From positions 1-38,981 of IMG/VR virus record IMGVR_UViG_3300042508_000227: 38,981 bases of DNA. The stretch is one strand, 5' to 3'. The translations under genes and the position numbers were made by a program. Shown in pieces: positions 1 through 5,839 of this stretch. The notes beneath the pieces were generated by a model. The model worked only from the letters and a program-made list of their open reading frames with translations, made no database searches and was not told the DNA's origin. Origin of the DNA: a virus. Within the stretch, counting starts at the first letter, position 1. Each line of letters begins with the position of its first letter.

Positions 1-34
1 TGCACCCCTGGACTGCACCCCTGGACTGCACCCC
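1..34. repeat. 13-bp tandem repeat at the contig end
   Basis: The first 34 bases are 2.6 perfect copies of the unit TGCACCCCTGGAC. A short tandem repeat exactly at a contig end often marks where an assembler stopped, but it could also be part of a larger natural repeat. No match to the right end of the window was seen, so it does not by itself define a terminal redundancy. Confidence 0.8.
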
Positions 35-66
35 ATGGAAAAATTACAATTCTCCAACTCTTGCCC

Positions 67-95
67 TTGACATGGACATAGACTACTAGTAGGCT
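67..95 (+). promoter_or_regulatory. Putative sigma70-type promoter of the left cassette
   Basis: A perfect -35 hexamer TTGACA (67-72) lies 17 bp upstream of a weak -10 candidate TAGGCT (90-95). This sits about 85 nt before the ATG of the AAA+ gene. The -35 and spacing are good and the -10 is poor (3 of 6), so the call is tentative. It would let host RNA polymerase read the cassette independently of the phage polymerase. Confidence 0.35.
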
Positions 96-178
96 TCCGC
101 CTATGCGGTCCGTCCGCCCCGCCCACGTTGGGAGGGGTGGCCAACCCCGGAACGCACCATACATATAGGAGCCTGCCA

Positions 179-1105
179 ATGTCACCCGCCACCCTGTCGC
201 CCGTTCGCATTGAGTCCACCCCCGCCCCTGCTGTCCATGAGCAGGAGTCCGCGATGCTGCACCCGGCAGCAGATACCACGTTCAGGATGGCGGACGGACT
301 CCGAACCTATCTCGACCGGATCGCCGAGTCCGCGAACGGGGGCAACATTGAACACTTGCGGATTGTCGGCCCGGCCGGATGCGGAAAGACGGAATTGGGT
401 CTACAGATGGCCGCTATGGCGGGCCTGCCAGCGTTCGTGATGGACTGCTCCATCGTGCGTGAGCCCCGCGACTGGTTTGGATCGAGGACCGTCCGAAACG
501 GTGCGGTGCTGTGGCAGGATTCCGCGTTCGTGCGGGCCGTCACCCGTGGCCGTTGCGTCGTCATCCTCGATGAAGCCAACCGGGCAAGTCTGACTGTTGG
601 AAATGCTCTGCTTCCGCTGCTCGATCGTCGCCGTGCCTCACTGGTGGAGGAACGCGGTAGCGTGGTCCGAGTCGGGCCGGGGACCGTGTTCGTCGCCACG
701 ATGAATGAGGGAGCAGCGTATACCGGCACGTCGCCGATGGATGCTGCACTTCGGGATCGTTTCCCCCGCGTGGTGGAAATGACGTATCTCCCTTCCGACG
801 AGGAAACCGCCCTGCTGGTGGAGCGTACCGGAGTGGCTCCGGACGTGGCCGCTCGCCTCGTGGACATCGCCGGACGCACCCGCGATGCCAGCGGAAACGG
901 TGGAACGTTCACCCATCCGCTCTCCACTCGTCAACTGCTCGCCGCCGCTGCGGACTTCCGCATGACCGGCCCGGCGTCGCTCGTGTTCACCGTTGCGAAC
1001 CTGTACCCGTCCGAGGGTGGCAGCGAATCCGAGCGAGCCGGTATCGTGTCCCTGCTCATCGGCAAGTTCGGCCCGCTCACCGTCGCCGTGGAAGGGGGCC
1101 GCTAA
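179..1105 (+). CDS. MoxR/CobS-type AAA+ ATPase
   Basis: A 308-aa P-loop ATPase of the MoxR/AAA_5 kind. These enzymes use ATP to remodel a target, usually with a VWA-domain partner. Visible motifs are Walker A GPAGCGKT (about residues 64-71), Walker B VVILDEAN (about 127-134), a sensor-1 Asn in VATMNEG (about 172-178), an arginine-finger region ALRDRF (about 190-195), and a sensor-2-like STRQLL. The ATG at 179 is preferred to an upstream TTG at 128 because AGGAG (167-171) lies 7 nt before it. The stop overlaps the next start (TAATG), so the VWA gene is translationally coupled. CobS-like cobaltochelatase subunit and defence or counter-defence ATPase are both possible; the ATPase family is clear and the substrate is not. 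Codon use is strongly G/C-ending, unlike the phage core genes. Confidence 0.85.
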   Translation: MSPATLSPVRIESTPAPAVHEQESAMLHPAADTTFRMADGLRTYLDRIAESANGGNIEHLRIVGPAGCGKTELGLQMAAMAGLPAFVMDCSIVREPRDWFGSRTVRNGAVLWQDSAFVRAVTRGRCVVILDEANRASLTVGNALLPLLDRRRASLVEERGSVVRVGPGTVFVATMNEGAAYTGTSPMDAALRDRFPRVVEMTYLPSDEETALLVERTGVAPDVAARLVDIAGRTRDASGNGGTFTHPLSTRQLLAAAADFRMTGPASLVFTVANLYPSEGGSESERAGIVSLLIGKFGPLTVAVEGGR

Positions 1106-2886
1106 TGGGGAAAGCATCATGGCTTGAGAAGGGGACCGCCTACGCTTCGGCGTTAGAGTCCGCCACGGGCAGTCCGTCCGAAATGGTGGGCGACATGCTC
1201 GCCGGCGGCACGATCCAACCGCCGAGGATGGTGGAAGGGGAAGTGATCCGCGAGTGTGCTGGCCCGTTCATCCGCTCCGTCCTGTCCGCAGGTGCCGCCA
1301 CGGTGGCATCATGGACTGGCGAGGCGGTGGAGGCGGTGAATCGGTGGAGTGACAAGGGCACCGCCCTGGCTGTGAACGCGGAACATATCCTTGAACGTGC
1401 CGCGAGGCCGTCAGAGGCGGTGGACTTCGCAACGGGCCGCCTGCTGATCGGTGCCTCGCAGCGTAAATACCTGCGGGCAAGCGAACGCGAGGAGATCATG
1501 GGAGCGACCCTAGCGTATCGGCGTGCGGCCCAGGGCCGCCGCATCACGCGATGGGATGCGACCCGTTACGCTCGCGGACACCTTGCGTCCACCATCGCCA
1601 CAATCCGGGGACGCGAGGCGGTGCTATCCGACTGGCCCGGATGGGCAGGATATTTCAAGGCAGCGGAGAGCGTAGCCGCGACCCCGGCGGAGGCGGACGC
1701 GTTCGTTTCGGACCGGCAGGTACAACCGATCGTGCGTGCCGCGTTCGCTTTGGGGTGGCATGCGTTGAAGCGAACCCCGCTCAACCTGCCGCCGGACGTT
1801 GCCGCGATGGTCGAAGCCGGGAAGCCTCACCTATCGAAAGTTTGGAAGATGGGCGAGCATCTGGCCCGTGCATCGGCATGCATCGAGGCGATGGAAGCGA
1901 CCCTACCGCCAGGGCGGGAGGATCCGGAACCGAAGGCACCCGGAGCCGAGCCGGGATCGGAGCAGATTCCCGAGTCCGAAGCCGAGGACATGATCCCGGA
2001 TACTGACCGCTCGATCGAGGACGTAAAGGTTTCAGTAGAGCCCACGAAGCCAGCCGGGGCGGGACTCGAGGAGGGCAGTACGCGATATTCAGCGATTCGG
2101 GAGCGAGTCCGACCCGGGCGGCTTGGACTCGATCGGATGAAGGCGAAATCCGCTCCGCTGGTCGCCCAACTGAGGCGGCTTGCATGGGAGGGTCGGGACA
2201 CGTTCGACGTGGAACGTGGCCGGGAGCGTGGAGCCCTTGACGAAGGAGCACTGCATCGCTTGGCTCTCGATCATGACCCGCGAGTATTTGAGTCCCACGC
2301 CGACGAGGGACGGCAAGCCGTCGCCGTGTCTCTGCTGGTGGATTGCAGCGGATCCATGCGGTCCCGAACCGACACCGGCACGCGGATCGGGGATGCGAAG
2401 GCCGTAGCGTATGCGTTGCGGCAGGCATTCGCGGATAACCGCCGCGTTCGGATCACCTGCACGGGGCATGACGTGACCTACCGCCACGGACTCCACGTCA
2501 GCCTGTACCCGTGCCCCACCCCGGAGGACATCGCGGGACTCGAGGCGGGCGGAGACAACGCCGACGGGCACGCCATCGCTGCGGTGGCTCGTGAACTGGC
2601 AACGGCACCCGAGCCCGTCCGGCTTCTCGTGCTGCTGGCAGATGGTTACCCGTCCGCGAGGGGATACGGCAGCCTGTCAGCGAGTCAGCACGTCCGCCGA
2701 GTGATCGAGGCAGCGGAGCGGTGCGGGATTCAATTCCTCGCGTTGGGGATTGAAGGATGCCTGAGCCAACGGGTCGCGGAGAGCATGTACGGGCCAGGTC
2801 GCTTCATCAGCATCGGCAACGCACGCCGGGCCGGTCCGCTGCTGGTGCGGAAACTGTCCCGCATGCTGAAGGGCGGTGCAGCATGA
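1105..2886 (+). CDS. CobT-like protein with C-terminal VWA domain
   Basis: A 593-aa protein that is the natural partner of the AAA+ ATPase just upstream. The N-terminal two thirds are mostly helical with no motif I recognise. An acidic, Pro/Glu-rich linker follows (about residues 270-325), as in CobT. The last about 190 residues form a VWA domain with a MIDAS metal site: DCSGS (D413-S417), a DNADG segment (484-488) in the position of the MIDAS Thr loop, and LADGYP (D513). CobT/CobS pairs insert cobalt in B12 synthesis, but MoxR-VWA pairs also act in protein-complex assembly (RavA-ViaA, NorQ-NorD) and in predicted conflict systems. No cobalamin gene is nearby, so cobalt insertion is not favoured. 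It starts 1 nt inside the ATPase stop and ends with an ATGA overlap into the next small gene. Confidence 0.82.
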   Translation: MGKASWLEKGTAYASALESATGSPSEMVGDMLAGGTIQPPRMVEGEVIRECAGPFIRSVLSAGAATVASWTGEAVEAVNRWSDKGTALAVNAEHILERAARPSEAVDFATGRLLIGASQRKYLRASEREEIMGATLAYRRAAQGRRITRWDATRYARGHLASTIATIRGREAVLSDWPGWAGYFKAAESVAATPAEADAFVSDRQVQPIVRAAFALGWHALKRTPLNLPPDVAAMVEAGKPHLSKVWKMGEHLARASACIEAMEATLPPGREDPEPKAPGAEPGSEQIPESEAEDMIPDTDRSIEDVKVSVEPTKPAGAGLEEGSTRYSAIRERVRPGRLGLDRMKAKSAPLVAQLRRLAWEGRDTFDVERGRERGALDEGALHRLALDHDPRVFESHADEGRQAVAVSLLVDCSGSMRSRTDTGTRIGDAKAVAYALRQAFADNRRVRITCTGHDVTYRHGLHVSLYPCPTPEDIAGLEAGGDNADGHAIAAVARELATAPEPVRLLVLLADGYPSARGYGSLSASQHVRRVIEAAERCGIQFLALGIEGCLSQRVAESMYGPGRFISIGNARRAGPLLVRKLSRMLKGGAA

Positions 2887-2978
2887 AAAGCATGATTTAT
2901 GCGGTGGCCGTGGTGGCCGTGTTTGGGATACTTTCCATCCTTTCGCTCATCGCGTCACCCCTAGAACGCCGAAGATAG
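2883..2978 (+). CDS. 31-aa single-pass membrane peptide
   Basis: A short reading frame whose ATG overlaps the stop of the VWA gene (ATGA), implying coupled translation. The product is almost entirely one hydrophobic helix (residues about 4-24, rich in V, A, I, L) and ends in the basic tail PLERRR. Its layout (hydrophobic segment, Ala/Pro-Leu, Leu-Glu-Arg end) matches the 33-aa peptide at 3828-3929, suggesting related roles at the membrane. It is too short for family assignment; support comes from the overlap and the hydrophobicity. Confidence 0.5.
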   Translation: MKSMIYAVAVVAVFGILSILSLIASPLERRR

Positions 2979-2990
2979 TCGGCACCCTCC

Positions 2991-3043
2991 CCCGCTCACG
3001 CGGGGCGAGGCTCAGAGGCCCGGAACGTCCGGACCCCTGAGCC
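2991..3043 (+). promoter_or_regulatory. Tandem G+C-rich hairpins between cassette genes
   Basis: Two stem-loops follow each other: CCCCGC-TCAC-GCGGGG (2991-3006), and a longer imperfect stem pairing GGCTCAG (3009-3015) with CTGAGCC (3037-3043). No U-run follows, so this is not a classical terminator. It sits in the only real gap of the cassette, just before the 171-aa gene, and could tune read-through or mRNA stability. Confidence 0.4.
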
Positions 3044-3103
3044 CCGAGCATGAAGCCGGGACGGGCCGCGTGGCCCGAGGCACTAACGCTAGGAGAACAC
3101 CCG

Positions 3104-3619
3104 ATGCCATTCCAAAGCAGCCCGCACCCCGAGCCCGCCTACGTTCCGTGCGGCCCCGGCTCCGTCGTTTATGAGATCCCCGGCAACCCTGCCCCGAAGG
3201 GATCCCGCTTCGCGTTCGCTCGAGGACCGAAGGAGAACCCGCAGAACGTGTCCGACGTGGTTCTATCCCTGCCTCGTGCGTTCGTGGCGTCGTTCATCGG
3301 TTTCATGGCCGAGGCGGGCACGATTGACCGCGAGCCCACCGAGTCGGAAATGGACGCCATTATGCAGGCAATCGGAAGTATGCTGGTGGACACGCAAGCG
3401 GAAGTCCTCGAGCGAGTCGCGGGGCAACTGATCGACACCCTGAGCGACGGAGACAGGGACGCGGCATTTCGCCGGACCGTGGAGGGCGTCGCCGGTCGCA
3501 TCGTGAGAAAGGCAGTCCGGGAGGGCGAGATGAGTGCCGAGGAGGCCGCGACGCACGCGGAGATGCTCCGAAGGATGCTCGAGGAGCGGGCCAGGGACGA
3601 CGAAGGGAGCGAAGCATGA
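3104..3619 (+). CDS. Hypothetical 171-aa helical protein of the MoxR-VWA cassette
   Basis: Not recognised. The ATG at 3104 is chosen because AGGAG (3091-3095) sits 8 nt upstream; the frame is also open from 3050. The N-terminal 50 residues are Pro/Gly-rich and contain the segment NPAPKGSRFAF. The rest is predicted mainly helical, with an acidic C-terminal half (MSAEEAATHAEMLRRMLEER). No catalytic or metal-binding motif is evident. Its stop overlaps the next start by ATGA, so it belongs to the same transcript as the zinc-ribbon-like and membrane peptides downstream. It could be an adaptor or a target of the ATPase-VWA pair, but that is inference from position only. Confidence 0.6.
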   Translation: MPFQSSPHPEPAYVPCGPGSVVYEIPGNPAPKGSRFAFARGPKENPQNVSDVVLSLPRAFVASFIGFMAEAGTIDREPTESEMDAIMQAIGSMLVDTQAEVLERVAGQLIDTLSDGDRDAAFRRTVEGVAGRIVRKAVREGEMSAEEAATHAEMLRRMLEERARDDEGSEA

Positions 3620-3831
3620 CAACCCCAACCCCCGAGCCATGGCCGAGTCCCGGTCCCCTGTTCGCATCGGTGGACTGGTGCGACGCCTGCGGCGGCCCGC
3701 TTGGGCAGGACCGTATAGCCGTGCAGGCGTGTCCGTGCGATATCGCCACGGTGGACTCGGGCAACCCCGCTACACTGTGCCCCCCATGCGTGGCGGAACT
3801 GTCCGCCATGCTTGGAAGGAGCATCGCATGA
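3616..3831 (+). CDS. Small zinc-ribbon-like protein (71 aa)
   Basis: A 71-aa protein with two Cys pairs that could hold a zinc ion: C22-x2-C25 (CDAC) and C55-x2-C58 (CPPC), with an extra C39-x-C41 between them. The N-terminus is Pro-rich. ATGA overlaps join it to the gene before and the gene after, which is the main evidence that it is expressed. Zinc ribbons of this size often mediate protein or nucleic-acid binding; the specific role is unknown. Confidence 0.55.
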   Translation: MTTPTPEPWPSPGPLFASVDWCDACGGPLGQDRIAVQACPCDIATVDSGNPATLCPPCVAELSAMLGRSIA

Positions 3832-3929
3832 GTCCCCTTCTAGCGATTCTCGCCGGACTCATCCTCGCGTCTGTTCTCGTGCTGATGCTGGCACCGCTCG
3901 CGGCCCTGCTGGAACGCATCGACCAGTAG
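3828..3929 (+). CDS. 33-aa single-pass membrane peptide
   Basis: Last gene of the left cassette. Its ATG overlaps the previous stop (ATGA). The product is nearly all hydrophobic (residues about 3-27, L/A/I/V-rich) and ends LLERIDQ. It resembles the 31-aa peptide at 2883-2978 in size, hydrophobic profile and the Leu-Glu-Arg end, so the two may be diverged copies. An intrinsic terminator begins 32 nt after the stop. No function is assigned. Confidence 0.5.
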   Translation: MSPLLAILAGLILASVLVLMLAPLAALLERIDQ

Positions 3930-3960
3930 CCCCGCTCACCCATCCCATCCCGCCCCTAGC

Positions 3961-4002
3961 CCGCCCGGCGTCGCTCCAGCAGCACGTCGGGCGGTTCTCT
4001 TT
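3961..4002 (+). terminator. Intrinsic terminator of the left cassette
   Basis: CCGCCCG (3961-3967) pairs with CGGGCGG (3988-3994), the stem continues inward through CGT/ACG, and the U-rich tract TTCTCTTT (3995-4002) follows. It lies 32 nt beyond the last cassette stop codon, on the cassette strand. Confidence 0.6.
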
Positions 4003-4004
4003 GG

Positions 4005-4065
4005 GCAGGGCTCAGGCAGGGCTCAGGCAGGGCTCAGGCAGGGCTCAGGCAGGGCTCAGGCAGGG
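4005..4065. repeat. 11-bp tandem repeat array
   Basis: The unit GGCTCAGGCAG repeats with a strict 11-bp period: CTCAG starts at 4011, 4022, 4033, 4044 and 4055, giving five perfect copies before the array decays (CCGAG, then CTCAG at 4078). It lies between the convergent terminators. It has no spacers, so it is not CRISPR. It could be a slippage-prone repeat or a protein-binding array. Confidence 0.85.
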
Positions 4066-4176
4066 CCGAGGACAGGGCTCAGGGCCTCGCCGGAAGGGTC
4101 TACGCGCGCGCAAGGAAGAGAACTCTATATCTCTCTTTCACTCCGCCCGCACGCGCCCGCGATAGGTGGCCGATGC

Positions 4177-4201
4177 AAAAAAGGCTACCACAAGGGTAGC
4201 C
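4177..4201 (-). terminator. Strong intrinsic terminator of the phage late transcript
   Basis: Read on the minus strand, a perfect 7-bp stem GGCTACC/GGTAGCC with a 5-nt loop is followed directly by six Ts (the A-run at 4177-4182). It lies beyond the last minus-strand phage gene (stop at 4459) and faces the cassette terminator at 3961-4002. It would stop both host and phage polymerases before they run antisense into the cassette. Confidence 0.8.
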
Positions 4202-4236
4202 GAAACCGCCGCCAAAGCCAGCCGCAGGTCCGCCCG

Positions 4237-4280
4237 AGGACAGCCGGGGGGTGGCCCAAGGACAGGCTAGGGGGTGGCCA
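4237..4280. repeat. Two imperfect 22-bp direct repeats
   Basis: AGGACAG starts at 4237 and again at 4259, each followed by a G-run and GGTGGCC, giving two roughly 22-bp imperfect copies in a G-rich noncoding stretch. Function unknown. The gene-free region 3930-4458 otherwise holds the terminators and repeats listed separately. Confidence 0.55.
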
Positions 4281-4353
4281 GGGGGGACTTTGGGGCGACT
4301 GAATTATCGTATCCCACTTCAGATTTTTGCACCAAATGGCCGGAGGTCTCTAT

Positions 4354-4449
4354 AAGGCCCTAGGATGCCCCAGGATCCATTCCTAGGTCAACCCATACCT
4401 CGACACCACCCAACCCCTTCAAAGCAATCCAAGGGCATCCTAGGGCCTT
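4354..4449. repeat. 17-bp perfect inverted repeat with 62-nt loop
   Basis: AAGGCCCTAGGATGCCC (4354-4370) is the exact reverse complement of 4433-4449. On the minus strand the stem begins 10 nt after the stop of the last phage gene, so it would form a long stem-loop in the 3' untranslated region of the late mRNA. It has no U-run, so mRNA stabilisation or RNase III-type processing fits better than termination. Confidence 0.75.
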
Positions 4450-4458
4450 CCCCAGGAC

Positions 4459-4587
4459 TCACTTCTTCTTCTTCTTGACCTTCTTGGGCAGGCTCTTGAT
4501 CTTCAGAGTCTCCTTAGCCCACCTCTTGGCAATCCTGGGATGCTGGGAGAACATGTATCGCATCTGGGCCTGTGACTTGAATGGCAT
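4459..4587 (-). CDS. Conserved short basic phage protein (MPFKS...RWAKET type, 42 aa)
   Basis: A 42-aa frame, MPFKSQAQMRYMF followed by HPRIAKRWAKET and a C-terminal Lys run (five Lys in a row). This pattern is a familiar short protein in many tailed phages, where it has no proven function. The Lys-rich tail suggests nucleic-acid or ribosome contact. It starts one base after the preceding gene's stop, as last gene of the leftward phage transcript, and is followed by the 17-bp inverted repeat. Confidence 0.75.
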   Translation of the reverse strand: MPFKSQAQMRYMFSQHPRIAKRWAKETLKIKSLPKKVKKKKK

Positions 4588-4588
4588 G

Positions 4589-4750
4589 TCAGTCCCTGTC
4601 CTTTCCGTTTCCGTTGCGGTGCTTCTTCTTGGGCCAGCCCTTCTTCATAGCTTCGTATGACTCATGGCTGACCGTGGACTTGCTCTTGGATCGGCTGATG
4701 CCGAGCTTCTTACGACGGTTGATGTTGAACAGCAATCCACGCTTCTCCAT
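4589..4750 (-). CDS. Small basic phage protein (53 aa)
   Basis: Lys/Arg-rich 53-aa product beginning MEKRGLLFNINRRKKLG and ending in KKKHRNGNGKDRD. The frame is open further upstream to 4816, but that part lies inside the preceding gene in another frame, so the ATG at 4750, one base beyond that gene's stop, is chosen; a G-rich stretch (GGGGG) precedes it. No domain is recognised. Tight packing between two recognisable short phage genes supports it being real. Confidence 0.6.
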   Translation of the reverse strand: MEKRGLLFNINRRKKLGISRSKSKSTVSHESYEAMKKGWPKKKHRNGNGKDRD

Positions 4751-4751
4751 C

Positions 4752-4979
4752 TCAGCACCCCCAGCGACGTCTAGCCGCAAGTCCACGCTCGCCCTTCCAG
4801 CTTCGGCTACGGGCACAGAAGCTCTTATGGCGAGGATTATTCTTGTCCTTGGTCGGAGCCTTCAGGTTAGACCCCGTGGCTCTGTTGTACTTGGCCCTGC
4901 CCTTGGCTGTCAGCCCAGCCCCTTGGTTAGCTGGAAGCTTCTCTCCACGTCCAATCGACAGGTTTACATGTCGCTTCAT
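4752..4979 (-). CDS. DUF6321-like conserved phage protein
   Basis: 75 aa. The central GLTAKGRAKYNRATGSNLKAP, the RHKSFCARS segment and the C-terminal ARRRWGC correspond to the DUF6321-type proteins found in T4-like and T7-like aquatic phages. The function of the family is not known to me. The protein is very basic with two Cys residues in conserved positions. The start at 4979 has AGGA about 10 nt upstream. It is the first gene after the structured gap 4980-5348, which may hold its promoter. Confidence 0.75.
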   Translation of the reverse strand: MKRHVNLSIGRGEKLPANQGAGLTAKGRAKYNRATGSNLKAPTKDKNNPRHKSFCARSRSWKGERGLAARRRWGC

Positions 4980-5020
4980 CTTTGGATAATCCTGTTTACT
5001 TACCCCTATACAGGCCTATA

Positions 5021-5080
5021 CTAAGGCTTATATAAGGCCTTATAAAGCCCTATAGGCAGGTCCTAAGGATTTACCTAAGG
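5021..5080 (-). promoter_or_regulatory. Palindrome and CTAAGG-rich putative promoter region
   Basis: This A+T-rich segment contains a perfect 14-bp palindrome TATAAGGCCTTATA (5031-5044), a 10-bp palindrome CTTATATAAG (5027-5036), several TATA-like strings and three CTAAGG motifs (5021, 5063, 5075). It lies just upstream (minus strand) of the DUF6321-like gene. The minus-strand strings TATAGGG and TATAGGGGTAAGT resemble a phage RNA polymerase start site. Similar strings (TTATAAGG, CCTTAG, GGTAAGT) occur in the leader of the RNA polymerase gene. The promoter assignment is inference. Confidence 0.35.
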
Positions 5081-5129
5081 ACTACCCCGGCCCCCCCGTA
5101 CACTCAGCCATATCGGGATCCAAAGCACT

Positions 5130-5330
5130 ACACTTATCAACAAGTGTGGCAGGATTGATCCGTCGTTCCAAAACCTCTGGTGGTCCCTGGGGGTCTTACT
5201 AGACTTACCCCCATGCCCGCCTAGCGGGATCTTACCAACAGGCGTTAGTGGCCGGTCGGTTCTTAGATCAAGGGAGATCCAACCAGAGTGGAGATGAATA
5301 GGCCCACCTAGGAATTACCCAGGGTGGGCC
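5130..5330. other. Cluster of stem-loops in a gene-free stretch
   Basis: Three clean stem-loops lie in the 4980-5348 gap: ACACTT/AAGTGT (5130-5147), TGGGGGT/ACCCCCA with a 12-nt loop (5188-5213), and GGCCCACC/GGTGGGCC (5301-5330). The last lies about 20 nt after the stop at 5349 on the minus strand and could attenuate transcription, though no proper U-run follows. The cluster could be a noncoding RNA, an origin or a packaging site; I see no coding frame. Confidence 0.5.
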
Positions 5331-5348
5331 CATAGGAGTCCAATGCCA

Positions 5349-5678
5349 TCAGGATTGTACAAGGTCTCCGAGAATCTGGGAGATAGCCTTTGGATTATCC
5401 TGGACAAAGGCACTGATGGCCATTTCCAGAATCCTGACCTCACGCTCCTTCAGGACATCGTCCAGACCATAAAGGTCAGCGATGGCATGCAGGATCTCAT
5501 GCAACAGGGTGGCCGACAGCTCAGAGCCCTTCAGGGCCGGATGCAGGCGTATGACGGGGTTAGGCCCGGCACTGTATTCACCAAGGACCACCTCATCGGC
5601 CTCGTCGCCAGTAAGGGGTTCGGTCAACACAGGAACCCTAATAGCCCCAATCTTGAGTGTCAGGTTGACAGAACTCAT
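5349..5678 (-). CDS. Small HExxH zincin-like metallopeptidase
   Basis: A 109-aa protein with the zinc-peptidase motif HEILH (H60, E61, H64) in a helix (LLHEILHAIADLYGLD), and downstream acids (E80, E85) that could supply a third ligand. This is the core of ImmA/IrrE- or SprT-like minimal zincins, reduced in size. The N-terminal half is predicted beta-rich. Possible roles are cleavage of a host or virion protein, or a lysis-related activity, since no endolysin is recognised elsewhere. The start ATG overlaps the preceding stop (ATGA). The metal motif is clear and the substrate unknown. Confidence 0.7.
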   Translation of the reverse strand: MSSVNLTLKIGAIRVPVLTEPLTGDEADEVVLGEYSAGPNPVIRLHPALKGSELSATLLHEILHAIADLYGLDDVLKEREVRILEMAISAFVQDNPKAISQILGDLVQS

Positions 5679-5839
5679 GGTGCCTGCGGGGGAACCGGAT
5701 TAGACACATTTGTGGACTTATCACGAAGACCGCTCTTGCCATACGCCCGATTAGCCCCACGGCGAGCTCGGGTGATAGCCAGCATGTTTGACTTCCAGAA
5801 CTTATAGTTCTTCTTTGACTTCTTATCGTCGTATTTCAT
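5675..5839 (-). CDS. Small basic phage protein (54 aa)
   Basis: 54 aa, starting MKYDDKKSKKNYKFWKSN and ending NPVPPQAP. Strongly basic N-terminal half, Pro-rich end, no recognised domain. It overlaps both neighbours by 4 nt (ATGA at 5836-5839 and at 5675-5678), which is good evidence that it is translated as part of the late transcript. Confidence 0.65.
   Translation of the reverse strand: MKYDDKKSKKNYKFWKSNMLAITRARRGANRAYGKSGLRDKSTNVSNPVPPQAP

Noticed and set aside
1781-2571. Several minus-strand frames over the VWA gene
   Set aside because: G+C-rich DNA opens several frames. The plus strand has the Walker and MIDAS motifs and the coupled starts.
1105-2886. Cobalamin cobaltochelatase function for the ATPase-VWA pair
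   Set aside because: Family resemblance to CobS/CobT is real, but there is no other B12 gene and no CobN-like subunit, so the specific function is not claimed.
4005-4080. CRISPR-like array
   Set aside because: The 11-bp repeats are contiguous, with no spacers and no cas genes.
1-4458. Left part as a host-chromosome chimera
   Set aside because: Not excluded, but the phage late terminator lies at 4177, between the cassette and the phage genes, and the cassette has its own terminator. This looks like a natural convergent junction. Read mapping would settle it, so the cassette is reported with that caveat.
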